A stretch of DNA of 64,000 nucleotides from an uncultured Lachnospiraceae bacterium (GCA_910578475.1 CAJTRK010000007.1:56169-120168); one strand, 5' to 3'; positions 34,185-44,426 are shown, counted from the stretch's first letter. Notes: generated by a model not told the origin, from the letters alone. Translations and numbers: made by a program.

Positions 34185-36443
34185 CTATTTCAGAAGAAAA
34201 GCTCTCTGGTCGGTGATTTCGTCCGGAACCACAGCGCCGGAGTTTTTCACTTTCTGAATCAGATTATCCATATGGTGGATTTTCTGCGACTGTTTCACAC
34301 CGTAGCGGTCCATTGTTTCCTTATACAAAGGATTGGCTTTCAGCTTATCACGAATTTCTTTCGCGAACGGACAGTGGGTGAACAGAATCGTACGGGCTAC
34401 TTTGTTCAGACGGGGAGAACCCGAACCTTCATAGATAATCCATGATTCATAATCCCGGATAAACATTTCCTTGAAACTGTTCTTTGCTTTCTGCATGCTG
34501 AGTTTGACTTTTTCTTTGGCGTCGGCGGAAAGCTCTCTGTTCTTTTTGTAAAACTGGATATAATCGAAATATTCGCTTGTAAGGGACGGTTCTGAAACAT
34601 CGTTCCATCTTGCGCCCTGAATACGTTTGCACATTTCCCAACGGTATTCTCCGGTAAGACGGACAAGGATATTGTTCAAATCCTCCATCTGGAAAAGGGA
34701 TACCATCATGCGGGCCGGGGTAGTACGTTTACGGCCTTCAATTTCCTGCCACATAACGCCGCGGACGCCGACATTGGGCATCAGGATGACATCAGGCAGT
34801 ATTTCCACGCTGATAGATTCTTTGGCGATACCGATATCCGGGTTGCTGTACATGGTCTCACGGTAATATGCGCCGTAATCGATGGAGCAGATGCGCTTGA
34901 AGCTTTCTCTTACTTTATCCGCAGATACGAGGGATTCTGACAAATCTTTCAAAACATTGCTTTCCGAAAAAACCGGACAGAAGATACTGATACGGCCGAA
35001 AGTCATTTTGTTGACGGACTGGAACACATTATCCAGCTCAAACTGTACCTGTTTGGAACGGTCGGCAAGCATGGGAGCTTCTTCCGCGGCCGTGATTTTA
35101 CCAGTCACTTTCAGTTCATGCACATAAGCCGCATAATCGTTGTCAAATTCGTTACGGCATGGAGCCTTGCGCCCTTCATAGACTTCTTTCATCCATTCAT
35201 AAGCGGTATAAACATTCCGGGACGGGTCGCTCGGCAGTGAATCCACGATGGAATAGAGATAAGCCGCATTTTCCATACCCGCCAGTTTTTCATCCACATA
35301 GCCGAAGTTAAAGAACATTTTAACGATTTTCGGTATATTGGAATCGGAAAGGCTCTTCATGAACGCCTGTGAATACACTTTATAGAACAGCTTGCTGATT
35401 GTCAGGCGCAGCTTTCTGCAAGCGTCATCGGAAGCGTTTTTATCCGAAAGATTATTGTATTTTTCAATGGCGGCTTTGAATCCTTTTGTCGTTTCTTCAT
35501 CGCAGTCGGCATAGGTCAGGATAGTATGCAGAGAGTCCGTAAGGTCCGGAACATCGGAAGCAGACTGCTCTTCCGGTGCATCCGTCGCATTCTGGAGCGT
35601 TTCCAGTTTGTTTTTATACTCCTGAATCCGGTTTTTGTACATTTCCTTGTCGATGGAATCCTGATTTTCCAGCTGAATCATCATCGTGCCGAGAGCGGCC
35701 GTTATCGCTGTGGAGTCTTCGTCGTGCGCGCCGATGCGGTACAGGATGCTCGCATACAGGTCAAAGAAATCGAGTTTGTTTTCGTTCATCAGAAGCCCGG
35801 CGATTTCAGCTTTGTACTCGGAGAGTTCGCGGCATACGGAAAAGATTTCGTAGACGTCGTGGCTTGCCTTTAACAGCATGCCGAGAATAAAGTCGGCAAT
35901 TTGCGATTTGGCGGTAATGCTTTTCATAATGCGCTGTAATTGCCCGTAATAACTGCTCAGCCAGTCCGGGACATTGTCTTCCAGTTCCACTTCCGAGAGG
36001 TCTTCAAGGCCCGGAAGCACTCTGGTGGAAATTCCGTGCTTTGCGGTAAAACGGCCATATTCGGAATAGCTTTTCATCAGATATTGATAGAAATTGTCGC
36101 AGTCGAACTTTGTCAGTTCGTATTGGTCGAGTATTTCTTTTAACTGTCTGAACAGAGAACTTACTATCAGGTTGGAAAGGTCCGATTTTGCACGGAGAAG
36201 CTCAATCAAATGTCCGTCCGCGCAGGCATAGGAAGCGAGCGCCGTATCATCGGATGCCTGATAGGAAATAAAATAGGAATCATACGCGAGTTCGCAGACG
36301 CCGATGACATCTCCTTTGCCGAGATAAAATTCACCGCCCGGGTAAGATGCTCTTACCGAGCCTTTTGTGATGAGATGCAGAGCAGAGATTGGCTGCTCAC
36401 TCTGTATGAGAACGGTTCCCATTGGAAATTCTTTTACTGCCAT
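34185..36443 (-). CDS. Large protein with N-terminal cyclic-nucleotide-binding-like domain
   Basis: 752 aa from the ATG after GGGGAGC. Residues 1-120 look like a CAP/cNMP-binding beta-roll (MGTVLIQSEQPISALHLITK, GEFYLGKGDVIGVCELAY) followed by a helix. The rest is mostly helical and hydrophilic: an acidic linker near 300-320 (EEQSASDVPDLTDS) and a long conserved-looking C-terminal domain (FGRISIFCPVFSESNVLKDL to MDRYGVKQSQKIHHMDNLI). There is no HTH and no membrane helix, so it is probably a cytoplasmic sensor. I do not recognise the C-terminal domain. It is monocistronic; about 230 nt separate it from the next gene on the other strand. Confidence 0.8.
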   Translation of the reverse strand: MAVKEFPMGTVLIQSEQPISALHLITKGSVRASYPGGEFYLGKGDVIGVCELAYDSYFISYQASDDTALASYACADGHLIELLRAKSDLSNLIVSSLFRQLKEILDQYELTKFDCDNFYQYLMKSYSEYGRFTAKHGISTRVLPGLEDLSEVELEDNVPDWLSSYYGQLQRIMKSITAKSQIADFILGMLLKASHDVYEIFSVCRELSEYKAEIAGLLMNENKLDFFDLYASILYRIGAHDEDSTAITAALGTMMIQLENQDSIDKEMYKNRIQEYKNKLETLQNATDAPEEQSASDVPDLTDSLHTILTYADCDEETTKGFKAAIEKYNNLSDKNASDDACRKLRLTISKLFYKVYSQAFMKSLSDSNIPKIVKMFFNFGYVDEKLAGMENAAYLYSIVDSLPSDPSRNVYTAYEWMKEVYEGRKAPCRNEFDNDYAAYVHELKVTGKITAAEEAPMLADRSKQVQFELDNVFQSVNKMTFGRISIFCPVFSESNVLKDLSESLVSADKVRESFKRICSIDYGAYYRETMYSNPDIGIAKESISVEILPDVILMPNVGVRGVMWQEIEGRKRTTPARMMVSLFQMEDLNNILVRLTGEYRWEMCKRIQGARWNDVSEPSLTSEYFDYIQFYKKNRELSADAKEKVKLSMQKAKNSFKEMFIRDYESWIIYEGSGSPRLNKVARTILFTHCPFAKEIRDKLKANPLYKETMDRYGVKQSQKIHHMDNLIQKVKNSGAVVPDEITDQRAFLLK

Positions 36444-36671
36444 AAATAGCTCCCCTCTGTCTGTGGGCACAGACATACATTAGTAATATGATAACATTAT
36501 AAAACGATTATAGCACAAATACAAGAAAAAGGCGAATAGTACCTAAGGGCAAAATGCCGAAGCTTTTTTGGCCGCTTTTTCTTTGGCTGATATTTTTTAT
36601 GCTGTACTTTTAAAAAAGATATGATAGAATATTAGTAGTATGCAGGTTGAGAGAAAGGCATGGTTATTGAT

Positions 36672-37145
36672 ATGTCCGTCGATGAAAAAGATATAGAATA
36701 CAGGAAAAAGGTCGTACAGGAATACAAGCAGGATGTGGAACGTCTGATACGATATCTGCCCTGGCTGGAGGAAAAATCGGGAAGCAATGTTTCGGAGACT
36801 TATACGGGTTCCGGAATTACGGAACACTCCGTCGCATTTCCGGTTTATGACAGCACACTCCTGGGATTTGTGAAGGAAGTACAGAGGACAAACCTGTTAG
36901 ACAGGAATTATCGGTATGTATATACCAGAAACAGGATTGTTACCTGTCAGGACGAATTGCGTGCGATTTCCAATTCGGACATTACACGGATGGATGTGCT
37001 GAAGGGAATCCTGTCCAAATATGTGATGGGCGGTATGACAAAAGGCCGGATGTGGCCGGAAGCGGTTCAGAACCGGGTTTTTCTGAACGTTGTAAAGAAA
37101 ATGAAGGAAAATCTGGAATTTTGGGACAGGCCGATGGGAAATTAA
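36672..37145 (+). CDS. Hypothetical 157-aa protein (DUF6508-like)
   Basis: 157 aa from the ATG at 36672; an in-frame ATG lies 12 nt upstream immediately after GAGAAAGGC. The sequence is charged and helical with RLIRYLPWLEEKSGSNVSET and a conserved-looking C-terminus (DVLKGILSKYVMGGMTKG, then WPEAV). I associate it with the DUF6508 family, without known function, but cannot verify this. It has no membrane segment. It precedes a TetR regulator by 29 nt and is probably co-transcribed with it. Confidence 0.7.
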   Translation: MSVDEKDIEYRKKVVQEYKQDVERLIRYLPWLEEKSGSNVSETYTGSGITEHSVAFPVYDSTLLGFVKEVQRTNLLDRNYRYVYTRNRIVTCQDELRAISNSDITRMDVLKGILSKYVMGGMTKGRMWPEAVQNRVFLNVVKKMKENLEFWDRPMGN

Positions 37146-37174
37146 GGAACTGTTAAGGAAGGTATTATATTCTT

Positions 37175-37759
37175 ATGGGAGAAAAATCGTTACAAAAGAA
37201 GCAGTACATATTGGAAACAGCAAGGAAGGTCTTCGTGGAAAAAGGATATAAAAATGTGACCATGAAAGATATTGTGGAAGCATGCGATATCAGCCGCGGA
37301 GGTCTTTATCTGTATTTCGGCAGTACGGAAGAGCTTTTGCTGGAGGTACTGCAAAAAGACGCGGAAGAAATCGACGATGTGTTCTCGGAGGGTATTACGG
37401 AGGAAGATTCGGCGGCGGATATTCTGACGTTGTTTTTAAAGGAACAGAAGAAAGAATTACTGCGTAAAAAGAATAATCTGACGATGGCGGTCTATGAGTA
37501 TGCCTTTGAAAATAAGGAGAAAAAAGACCAGATGATGCGCAGACAATTCGAAGCCGGCGTGCGGGTTCTTGAAAAGCTGATTGAGTCGGGCATCGCTTCG
37601 GGGGAATTTTACTGTGAGAATCCGAAGGGCGCGGCCAACAATATTATGTATGTGCTGGAAGGCATGAAAATTAATTCCCAGACAATGGGAATTACGGAAG
37701 CAATGGTTGATGAGCAGCTCCTGTATATTATGGCGGGACTGTTGATTGATGTAGACTGA
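37175..37759 (+). CDS. TetR/AcrR-family transcriptional regulator
   Basis: 194 aa. N-terminal HTH: KQYILETARKVFVEKGYKNV, TMKDIVEACDISRGGLYLYF, then GSTEELLLEVL. A helical ligand-binding C-terminus (KKDQMMRRQFEAGVRVLEKL, MYVLEGMKINSQTMGITEA) resembles YfiR-type TetR proteins. It ends 19 nt before purL, suggesting co-transcription, though a link to purine synthesis is not implied by the family. The effector is unknown. Confidence 0.9.
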   Translation: MGEKSLQKKQYILETARKVFVEKGYKNVTMKDIVEACDISRGGLYLYFGSTEELLLEVLQKDAEEIDDVFSEGITEEDSAADILTLFLKEQKKELLRKKNNLTMAVYEYAFENKEKKDQMMRRQFEAGVRVLEKLIESGIASGEFYCENPKGAANNIMYVLEGMKINSQTMGITEAMVDEQLLYIMAGLLIDVD

Positions 37760-37778
37760 TGGAGGGAATAAGGCAGGT

Positions 37779-40700
37779 ATGGGAAACGTAAAGCGCATCT
37801 ATGTGGAAAAGAAAGAACCTTTTGCGGTCAGGGCAAAGGAGCTGCAGGAGGAGCTAGGAAGCTATCTCGGCGTTACGGGCGTAAAGGATGTACGGGTGTT
37901 CATCCGGTATGATGTGGAGAATGTATCGCAGGAGATTTTTGATAAGGCGTGCGGAATGGTCTTTTCGGAACCGCCTGTTGACCTTTTGTATAAGGAAGAA
38001 ATAGAAATTCCCGCGGACGGTCGGGTATTCAGTGTGGAGTATCTGCCGGGGCAGTTCGACCAGAGGGCGGATTCCGCGGTACAGTGTATGAAGTTTCTCA
38101 AAGAAGATGAAGAACCCGTCATCAGGACGGCTGTCACATATTTAATAACAGGACAGATATCAGATGAGGAATTTGAGAAAATAAAAGCATACTGTATTAA
38201 TCCGGTGGATTCCAGGGAAACGGATATGGTAAAACCGGATACTTTGATTACCGTTTATGAAGAGCCGGCGGACGTAGCGGTGCTCCGGGACTTCTGCACA
38301 ATGTCGGAGACGGCTTTCCGGGAATTATATGATTCCCTCGGTCTGGCGATGACTTATAAGGACTTTCTCCATATTCGAAATTACTTTGACGGGGAGGAGC
38401 ACAGAGACCCGACGATGACGGAGATTCGCGTGCTCGATACTTACTGGTCTGACCATTGCCGGCATACGACTTTTTCGACGGAGCTTACGAAGGTTGACTT
38501 CCGGGATGGCTATTATCAGAAACCGATTCGGGAAACATACGAGGATTATCTCAAAACGAGAGAAGAAATATTTGCGGGCAGAACGGATAAATTTGTCTGT
38601 CTGATGGATTTGGCGCTGATGGCGATGCGCAAACTGAAAAAAGACGGGAAGCTGGAAGATATGGAGCAGTCCGATGAAATTAATGCCTGTTCCGTTGTCG
38701 TTCCGGTGGAAATGGATTACGGTGACGGACCGGTTACTGAGGAGTGGCTCGTCTTTTTCAAGAATGAGACACATAATCATCCGACGGAAATCGAGCCTTT
38801 CGGCGGTGCGGCGACCTGTCTTGGCGGCGCAATCCGCGACCCGCTTTCCGGCCGCGGATATGTATATCAGGCGATGCGCGTTACGGGAGCGGCCGACCCG
38901 ACGGTTCCCGTTGCCGATACGTTAAAGGGCAAGCTGCCTCAGAAAAAGCTGGTTCGCGGCGCGGCAGGCGGCTATTCTTCCTATGGCAATCAAATCGGGC
39001 TTGCGACGGGACTCGTCAAAGAAATCTACCATCCCGATTATGTGGCGAAAAGAATGGAAATCGGCGCGGTTATGGGAGCTGCGCCCAGAAAAAATGTGAT
39101 TCGTGAGACTTCCGACCCGGATGATATCATCGTTCTGCTCGGCGGAAGGACCGGACGGGACGGCTGCGGCGGAGCAACGGGCTCTTCCAAAGTTCATACG
39201 GAAAGTTCCATCGAGACGTGCGGTGCGGAAGTGCAGAAGGGAAATGCCCCGACGGAACGTAAGATTCAGCGTCTGTTCCGCAGGGAAGAGGTCAGCAGGC
39301 TTATTAAAAAATGTAATGATTTCGGCGCCGGCGGCGTTTCCGTTGCGATTGGAGAACTGGCGGACGGCCTTGTAGTGGACCTTGATAAAGTTCCCAAAAA
39401 ATATGCGGGCCTTGACGGAACGGAACTGGCCATTTCGGAGTCCCAGGAGCGGATGGCCGTTGTTGTTTCGCCGGGCGATGTGGATACTTTCCTGCAATAT
39501 GCGGCGGAAGAAAATCTGGAAGCGGTGGCGGTAGCCGTCGTGACGAAGGAGCCGCGTCTCGTCTTAAAATGGAGGGATAAGGAAATCGTCAATATTTCCA
39601 GAGCATTTCTGGATACGAACGGCGCGCATCAGGAAACGGAAGTCCGTGTGGATATGCCGAAGCCGGAGGAAAACTATCTGGAGAAGACGGCGGTTCCTGC
39701 CGTGAAAGAGGCTTTGGACCGGGGCGATGTGAAAGCGGCATGGCTTGCGTTGTTGAATGATTTGAATGTATGTTCCCAGAAGGGACTTGTGGAGATGTTC
39801 GACGCATCCATCGGCGCGGGCAGCGTGTATATGCCTTACGGTGGAAAATATCAGCTGACGGAAACACAGGCGATGGTGGCAAAACTGCCGACGCTGAAAG
39901 GGAAAACGGATACCGTAACGATGATGAGTTATGGATTCGACCCTTATCTTTCCAGTTGGAGCCCTTATCACGGCGCGGTTTATGCGGTAACGGAATCGAT
40001 GGCCAAAATCGTGGCGAACGGCGGCGATTATAAGAAAATACGATTTACATTCCAGGAATACTTCCGACGTATGACGGAGGAAGCAGGACGGTGGAGCCAG
40101 CCTTTTGCGGCGCTGCTCGGCGCATATAAAGCGCAGATTGCCTACGGACTTCCTTCCATCGGCGGAAAGGATTCGATGTCCGGCACGTTCAACGATATTG
40201 ATGTTCCGCCGACGCTCGTATCCTTTGCCGTGGATATCGGGAAGAAACAGGATATTGTCAGCCCGGAACTGAAAAAAGCCGGAGACAGACTCGTCCTTTT
40301 CCGAATCGTAAAAGATGAATACGACCTGCCTGTTTATGAAAAAGTCATGCGGCTTTATGATAAGATTCTTTCTCTGATGGCGGAGAAGAAAGTTACGGCG
40401 GCTTACGCGCTGGATGCGAAGGGTGCGGCGGCAGCGATAAGCAAAATGGCATTCGGCAATAAACTGGGCGTTGCCGTCGAAGAAAGTTTCAGCGCGGCTT
40501 CTCTTTTTGAAAACGGACTGGGAAATATCATTGTGGAAATGCCTGCGGAAGCGGCGGAAGCGCTGCAGCAGGATGAGGACTGCGTACTCGTCGGCACGGT
40601 AACGGAAGAACCCGCTTTTGTATACGGAGATGTGACCGTTTCGATGGAAGACGCATTGCAGGTATGGACTTCCAGACTGGACAAAGTGTTCCCTTATACG

Positions 40701-41576
40701 GCGGAAAAGGATAAGACGCCGGTTGTTTCGGATGTTTATCAGGCAAAAGAAATTTATGTATGCAGACATAAAGTGGCAAGGCCGACCGTCTTCATTCCGG
40801 TATTTCCCGGAACGAACTGCGAATACGACAGCGCCAAAGCTTTTGAGAACGCGGGTGCGGACGTCATAACGAAAGTATTTAAAAACATGACAGCAGAAGA
40901 TATCCGGGAAAGCGTGGAAGTTTTCGAGAAGGCAATCGGGCAGGCGCAGATTATCATGTTCCCCGGCGGTTTTTCGGCGGGCGACGAACCGGACGGCTCC
41001 GCGAAGTTCTTTGCGACGGCGTTCCAGAACGCGAGAATGAAAGAAGCGGTCATGAAATTATTGCAGGAAAGAGACGGACTTGCGCTCGGCATCTGCAACG
41101 GCTTCCAGGCACTGATTAAACTGGGACTTGTGCCATACGGTGAAATTATGGGGCAGAAAGAAGATTCGCCTACGCTGACTTTCAATACCGTCAACCGTCA
41201 TATTTCCAAGATGGCGTATATCAAAGTCGTTTCCAATAAATCGCCCTGGCTGCAGAAAGCGGTATTGGGAAATACTTATGTAAACCCCGCGTCTCATGGA
41301 GAAGGCCGTTTCGTGGCGTCGAAAGAATGGCTCGACAGGCTGTTTGCAAATGGACAGGTGGCGACCCAGTATGCGGATATTAACGGAAACGTATCGATGG
41401 ATGAAGAGTGGAACATTAACGGTTCTTATGCTTCTGTTGAAGGCATTACTTCACCGGACGGACGCTGCCTCGGCAAGATGGCGCATTCCGAACGAAGAGG
41501 CGACGGTGTTGCGGTGAATATTTACGGTGAACAGGATTTGAAGATTTTCGAATCGGGCGTTGCATATTTCTGTTAG
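37779..41576 (+). CDS. purL: Phosphoribosylformylglycinamidine synthase, single-chain (PurL with PurQ-type domain)
   Basis: 1265 aa. It catalyses the ATP- and glutamine-dependent conversion of FGAR to FGAM, step four of purine synthesis. The N-terminal PurS-like region (about 1-160) is followed by the synthetase core (LDTYWSDHCRHTTF, FFKNETHNHPTEIEPFGGAA, SGRGYVYQAMRVTG). The second synthetase half includes IGGKDSMSGTFND. The C-terminal glutaminase has FIPVFPGTNCEYDSAKAF, MFPGGFSAGDEPDGSA, nucleophile Cys in GICNGFQALIK, and SHGEGRF. The single-chain build is the large type seen in Clostridia and in Proteobacteria, unlike the three-subunit Bacillus enzyme. Its stop is two bases from the stop of the convergent AraC gene. 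Confidence 0.96.
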   Translation: MGNVKRIYVEKKEPFAVRAKELQEELGSYLGVTGVKDVRVFIRYDVENVSQEIFDKACGMVFSEPPVDLLYKEEIEIPADGRVFSVEYLPGQFDQRADSAVQCMKFLKEDEEPVIRTAVTYLITGQISDEEFEKIKAYCINPVDSRETDMVKPDTLITVYEEPADVAVLRDFCTMSETAFRELYDSLGLAMTYKDFLHIRNYFDGEEHRDPTMTEIRVLDTYWSDHCRHTTFSTELTKVDFRDGYYQKPIRETYEDYLKTREEIFAGRTDKFVCLMDLALMAMRKLKKDGKLEDMEQSDEINACSVVVPVEMDYGDGPVTEEWLVFFKNETHNHPTEIEPFGGAATCLGGAIRDPLSGRGYVYQAMRVTGAADPTVPVADTLKGKLPQKKLVRGAAGGYSSYGNQIGLATGLVKEIYHPDYVAKRMEIGAVMGAAPRKNVIRETSDPDDIIVLLGGRTGRDGCGGATGSSKVHTESSIETCGAEVQKGNAPTERKIQRLFRREEVSRLIKKCNDFGAGGVSVAIGELADGLVVDLDKVPKKYAGLDGTELAISESQERMAVVVSPGDVDTFLQYAAEENLEAVAVAVVTKEPRLVLKWRDKEIVNISRAFLDTNGAHQETEVRVDMPKPEENYLEKTAVPAVKEALDRGDVKAAWLALLNDLNVCSQKGLVEMFDASIGAGSVYMPYGGKYQLTETQAMVAKLPTLKGKTDTVTMMSYGFDPYLSSWSPYHGAVYAVTESMAKIVANGGDYKKIRFTFQEYFRRMTEEAGRWSQPFAALLGAYKAQIAYGLPSIGGKDSMSGTFNDIDVPPTLVSFAVDIGKKQDIVSPELKKAGDRLVLFRIVKDEYDLPVYEKVMRLYDKILSLMAEKKVTAAYALDAKGAAAAISKMAFGNKLGVAVEESFSAASLFENGLGNIIVEMPAEAAEALQQDEDCVLVGTVTEEPAFVYGDVTVSMEDALQVWTSRLDKVFPYTAEKDKTPVVSDVYQAKEIYVCRHKVARPTVFIPVFPGTNCEYDSAKAFENAGADVITKVFKNMTAEDIRESVEVFEKAIGQAQIIMFPGGFSAGDEPDGSAKFFATAFQNARMKEAVMKLLQERDGLALGICNGFQALIKLGLVPYGEIMGQKEDSPTLTFNTVNRHISKMAYIKVVSNKSPWLQKAVLGNTYVNPASHGEGRFVASKEWLDRLFANGQVATQYADINGNVSMDEEWNINGSYASVEGITSPDGRCLGKMAHSERRGDGVAVNIYGEQDLKIFESGVAYFC

Positions 41577-41577
41577 G

Positions 41578-42444
41578 TTACATTCTTTTGCGGTATTCAT
41601 TCCGATGCTGAATCGGCGTCTTGCCGGTCGCTTTTTTGAAAGTCTGTGAAAAATAAGACTGGGAGGAAAAACCCAGGAGCGCGGATATTTCCGCAATCGA
41701 GTGGGTCGTGGATTCCAACAGGGATTTTCCTTCCTGAATCCTTTTCTGAAGAAGGTAGTTGATGGGAGAAATCCCGATATATTTTGTGAAGGCGTGCGCC
41801 ATATAGTATTTGTTCATATGGGTAATTGCCGCCAGTGTATCCAGAGTAATATTTTCGGAATAGTTTGCATCCAGATAATTCTTTATCTGGGTGCATTCTC
41901 TGTTTAAAACACTGTTGTTGCTCTGGACGATGGTCAGATAGTCATTGCGCAGCATACAAATCAAAAGCACTTCCAGAAGATTCTGACATACGGCTTCATA
42001 ATTTTTTTCTTTAATGGAAATTTCTTCCAGCATGATATTCAGATACGCATAAACATTGGAGTTTGTCATATTGTATTTATATACGGTTCCGGAAGCGGTC
42101 TGCATGGAAATGCCGTCCTGTGCGGAAGCAATATTTTCAAAGGAAAAAGAGAGACCGTCGATACCGAGCACAATATATTCGAGCGGCGTGGTGTGCAGGG
42201 ATTTCTCGGTATGCTGTACATGCGGATTAATGATGACCATGTCATTTCTGCTCACCGGAAATTCGGAACCTTCCGCTACGAAAGTGCCGTTGCCGTTCAC
42301 GACATAGAACAGCTCGCTGAAAGGATGGGAGTGCAGAATGCTCTGCCAGTCTCCCTCATATTTGGAAGTCGATACATATAACAGTTTGGAATGGTCAAAG
42401 GAAGACGAATTGTCGCCTTCAATGCGGTGTCTCGTATTTCCCAT
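41578..42444 (-). CDS. AraC-family regulator of the GNB/LNB locus
   Basis: 288 aa. N-terminal cupin sensor (WQSILHSHPFSELFYVVNGN, MVIINPHVQHTEKSLHTT) and C-terminal double HTH (ITLDTLAAITHMNKYYMAHA, FTKYIGISPINYLL, AEISALLGFSSQSYFSQTFK). The ATG at 42444 follows CAGGAGCC. It is divergent from the solute-binding-protein gene at 42864, with a 419-nt control region between, so it probably activates the importer-phosphorylase operon on sensing the sugar. Confidence 0.9.
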   Translation of the reverse strand: MGNTRHRIEGDNSSSFDHSKLLYVSTSKYEGDWQSILHSHPFSELFYVVNGNGTFVAEGSEFPVSRNDMVIINPHVQHTEKSLHTTPLEYIVLGIDGLSFSFENIASAQDGISMQTASGTVYKYNMTNSNVYAYLNIMLEEISIKEKNYEAVCQNLLEVLLICMLRNDYLTIVQSNNSVLNRECTQIKNYLDANYSENITLDTLAAITHMNKYYMAHAFTKYIGISPINYLLQKRIQEGKSLLESTTHSIAEISALLGFSSQSYFSQTFKKATGKTPIQHRNEYRKRM

Positions 42445-42767
42445 AATGGCTCCTGTCAGCCTGCCGTCTGGCGGGCATTTGTTATATTTTTATCTTAATG
42501 TAGCAGATTTTAGATATTTTGTCCATAATATCTTTCTGATAAAATATCTAAAAACAGGAAAAACAGAAAAAGAAAAAGAACAATAAAATAATTGTAAAAA
42601 AGTAAATTGTTTTTTTATATGACAATCTGGTTTGACGGGTTGAATAAAAAAATATTAAAAATAGAGGTTTGTATATGAAAAATATACAATAAAAGATGGA
42701 CTCGCCAAAAATTTATGGGGAAATTGAATAAAAGACAAGATATATAAAATAGCAAGCAACAATCCGA

Positions 42768-42796
42768 TTGATAATAAAATTTTGATTGATTATACT
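42768..42796 (+). promoter_or_regulatory. Promoter of the GNB/LNB operon
   Basis: TTGATA (42768-42773), a 17-nt spacer and TATACT (42791-42796) lie 67 nt before the ATG. The 419-nt region 42445-42863 is very AT-rich, with several A/T tracts upstream of the -35 box where AraC proteins commonly bind. No clear operator repeat was identified. Confidence 0.6.
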
Positions 42797-42863
42797 GAGG
42801 TTACATGAAAAAGTTGACTCGATGTAGTTAAGGTCACGATTCTTTTTAAGGAGGAAAGTTATT

Positions 42864-44297
42864 ATGAAATTGAAAAAAGTAATTTCGGCAGTTCTGGCGT
42901 TGACGATGACAGCATCCGTTATGACAGGATGCGGCGGCAGCGGCAGCAACACGGCGCAGACACCGGCGGCTGACAATACGTCAGACAGCGCGCAGCAGGA
43001 AGCGCCGAAAGAAGAAGAGAAACAGGAAGAAACAAAGACCGAAGCAGAGGCGGAAACGCCGGCTGTAGAAGAGCAGGTGCTGAAGGTGGCGGCTTTTGAA
43101 GGCGGTTATGGCGCGGAGATGTGGTCTGAAGTAGCGGCGGCATTTGAAGCTTCCCACCCTGGCGTTACGGTAGAACTTACAATTGATAAGAAACTGGAAG
43201 ACGTTATCAGCCCGAGCATGAAGGCGGGCGATTATCCGGATGTTGTACATCTTGCGACCGGTCGTGAAGCGGCTCTGACAGAAACGCTGACAAAGGAAAA
43301 TGCGCTTCTTCCGTTGACGGATGTTCTGGAAATGACGGTTCCCGGCGAAGATGTGAAAGTAAAAGATAAAATCGTTCCCGGTTTCCTCGACACACTGGCA
43401 ACCAATCCTTACGGCGACGGTGTAACATATTACGCGCCGATGTTTTACAGCCCCTGCGGTCTGTTCTACAATGCAGGCCTGTTCAAGGAAAAAGGATGGG
43501 ATGTTCCGACAACCTGGGAAGAGATGTGGGCGTTAGGCGACCAGGCGGCGGCAGAAGGAATTGCATTGTTCACCTATCCGACAACCGGATATTTCGACGC
43601 ATTTACTTATGCGACACTGTCTTCCGCAGGCGGTTCCGACTTTTTCAACAGCTGTATGACATATGAAGACGGTATCTGGGAAAGTGAAAATGCGACAAAG
43701 GTATTTGAACTCGTTGCAAAGCTTGGCGAATATACGGAAGCAACAACGGTTGCAAATGCAAATAACGATAACTTTACCAAGAATCAGCAGCTGATTCTCG
43801 ACAACAAAGCAATCTTCTGTCCGAACGGTACATGGCTGCCCGGAGAAATGGCAGACGCGCCGAGAGCAGATGGATTTGAATGGGGCTTCATGGCTATTCC
43901 GGCAGTAAACGACGGCGGAGCGGGATGTTCTTTCTGCTGGTTCGAGCAGATGTGGATTCCGGCAGCGGCAGAGAATCAGGATATGGCGAAAGAATTTGTA
44001 GCATATATGTACTCTGACGAAGCAGCACAGATTTTTGCAAAAGCAGCGGCAATCCAGCCGATTACCGGTGTCAGCGATTATCTGGAAGGCGACAACAAAC
44101 TGTTTTACAGCATTTATGACAACGGTGCAACCGCGGTTATGGGCGGATTTGCAGCAACGGCGCCGGTAGAAGGCGTAAATATGCTGGATGTTCTGTGCGG
44201 TACGGTAAACAGTATCGTAAGCGGTGACAAGACTGTTGAGGAATGGCAGGCGGCAGTTGAAGACGCAAGCGACAAATTAAGAGAGGCAATGGAATAA
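42864..44297 (+). CDS. ABC importer substrate-binding lipoprotein (probable GNB/LNB binding protein)
   Basis: 477 aa after AAGGAGG. The signal sequence ends in lipobox MTGC (Cys near residue 23), then a Glu/Lys/Ala-rich spacer (about 30-70) and an extracellular-solute-binding family-1 fold (VLKVAAFEGGYGAEMWSEVA, YPDVVHLATGREAALTETL, GLFYNAGLFKEKGWDVPTTW, EQMWIPAAAENQDMAKEFVA). It delivers sugar to the permeases encoded downstream. The GH112 phosphorylase and hexosamine kinase in the same operon point to galacto-N-biose or lacto-N-biose as ligand. Confidence 0.92.
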   Translation: MKLKKVISAVLALTMTASVMTGCGGSGSNTAQTPAADNTSDSAQQEAPKEEEKQEETKTEAEAETPAVEEQVLKVAAFEGGYGAEMWSEVAAAFEASHPGVTVELTIDKKLEDVISPSMKAGDYPDVVHLATGREAALTETLTKENALLPLTDVLEMTVPGEDVKVKDKIVPGFLDTLATNPYGDGVTYYAPMFYSPCGLFYNAGLFKEKGWDVPTTWEEMWALGDQAAAEGIALFTYPTTGYFDAFTYATLSSAGGSDFFNSCMTYEDGIWESENATKVFELVAKLGEYTEATTVANANNDNFTKNQQLILDNKAIFCPNGTWLPGEMADAPRADGFEWGFMAIPAVNDGGAGCSFCWFEQMWIPAAAENQDMAKEFVAYMYSDEAAQIFAKAAAIQPITGVSDYLEGDNKLFYSIYDNGATAVMGGFAATAPVEGVNMLDVLCGTVNSIVSGDKTVEEWQAAVEDASDKLREAME

Positions 44298-44308
44298 TAT
44301 TCAGGGGA

Positions 44309-44348
44309 GTGCTCCGAAGGTGGTGTTTCCGCCTTTGGAGCGCTTTTT
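44309..44348 (+). terminator. Partial terminator after the binding-protein gene
   Basis: Arms GTGCTCCGAAGGTGG and CCGCCTTTGGAGCGC pair (with G-U pairs) and run into TTTTT, 12 nt after the stop codon. As the permeases follow in the same direction, it probably lowers permease relative to binding-protein expression. Confidence 0.75.
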
Positions 44349-44426
44349 CATCCTATAGGAAATTGCGACAGTGTAAACCGGGTAACTGTGAACTGGCAGA
44401 CGGTTACGGGAAACGGAGGTATGGAC

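Noticed and set aside
37760..37778. Purine riboswitch before purL
   Set aside because: Only 19 nt separate tetR and purL, and no purine aptamer signature is present upstream of the operon.
39564..40769. Long open frame (401 codons) on the minus strand inside purL
   Set aside because: It lies fully antisense to the well-conserved purL gene, has basic, aromatic-rich composition typical of antisense frames, and no ribosome site.
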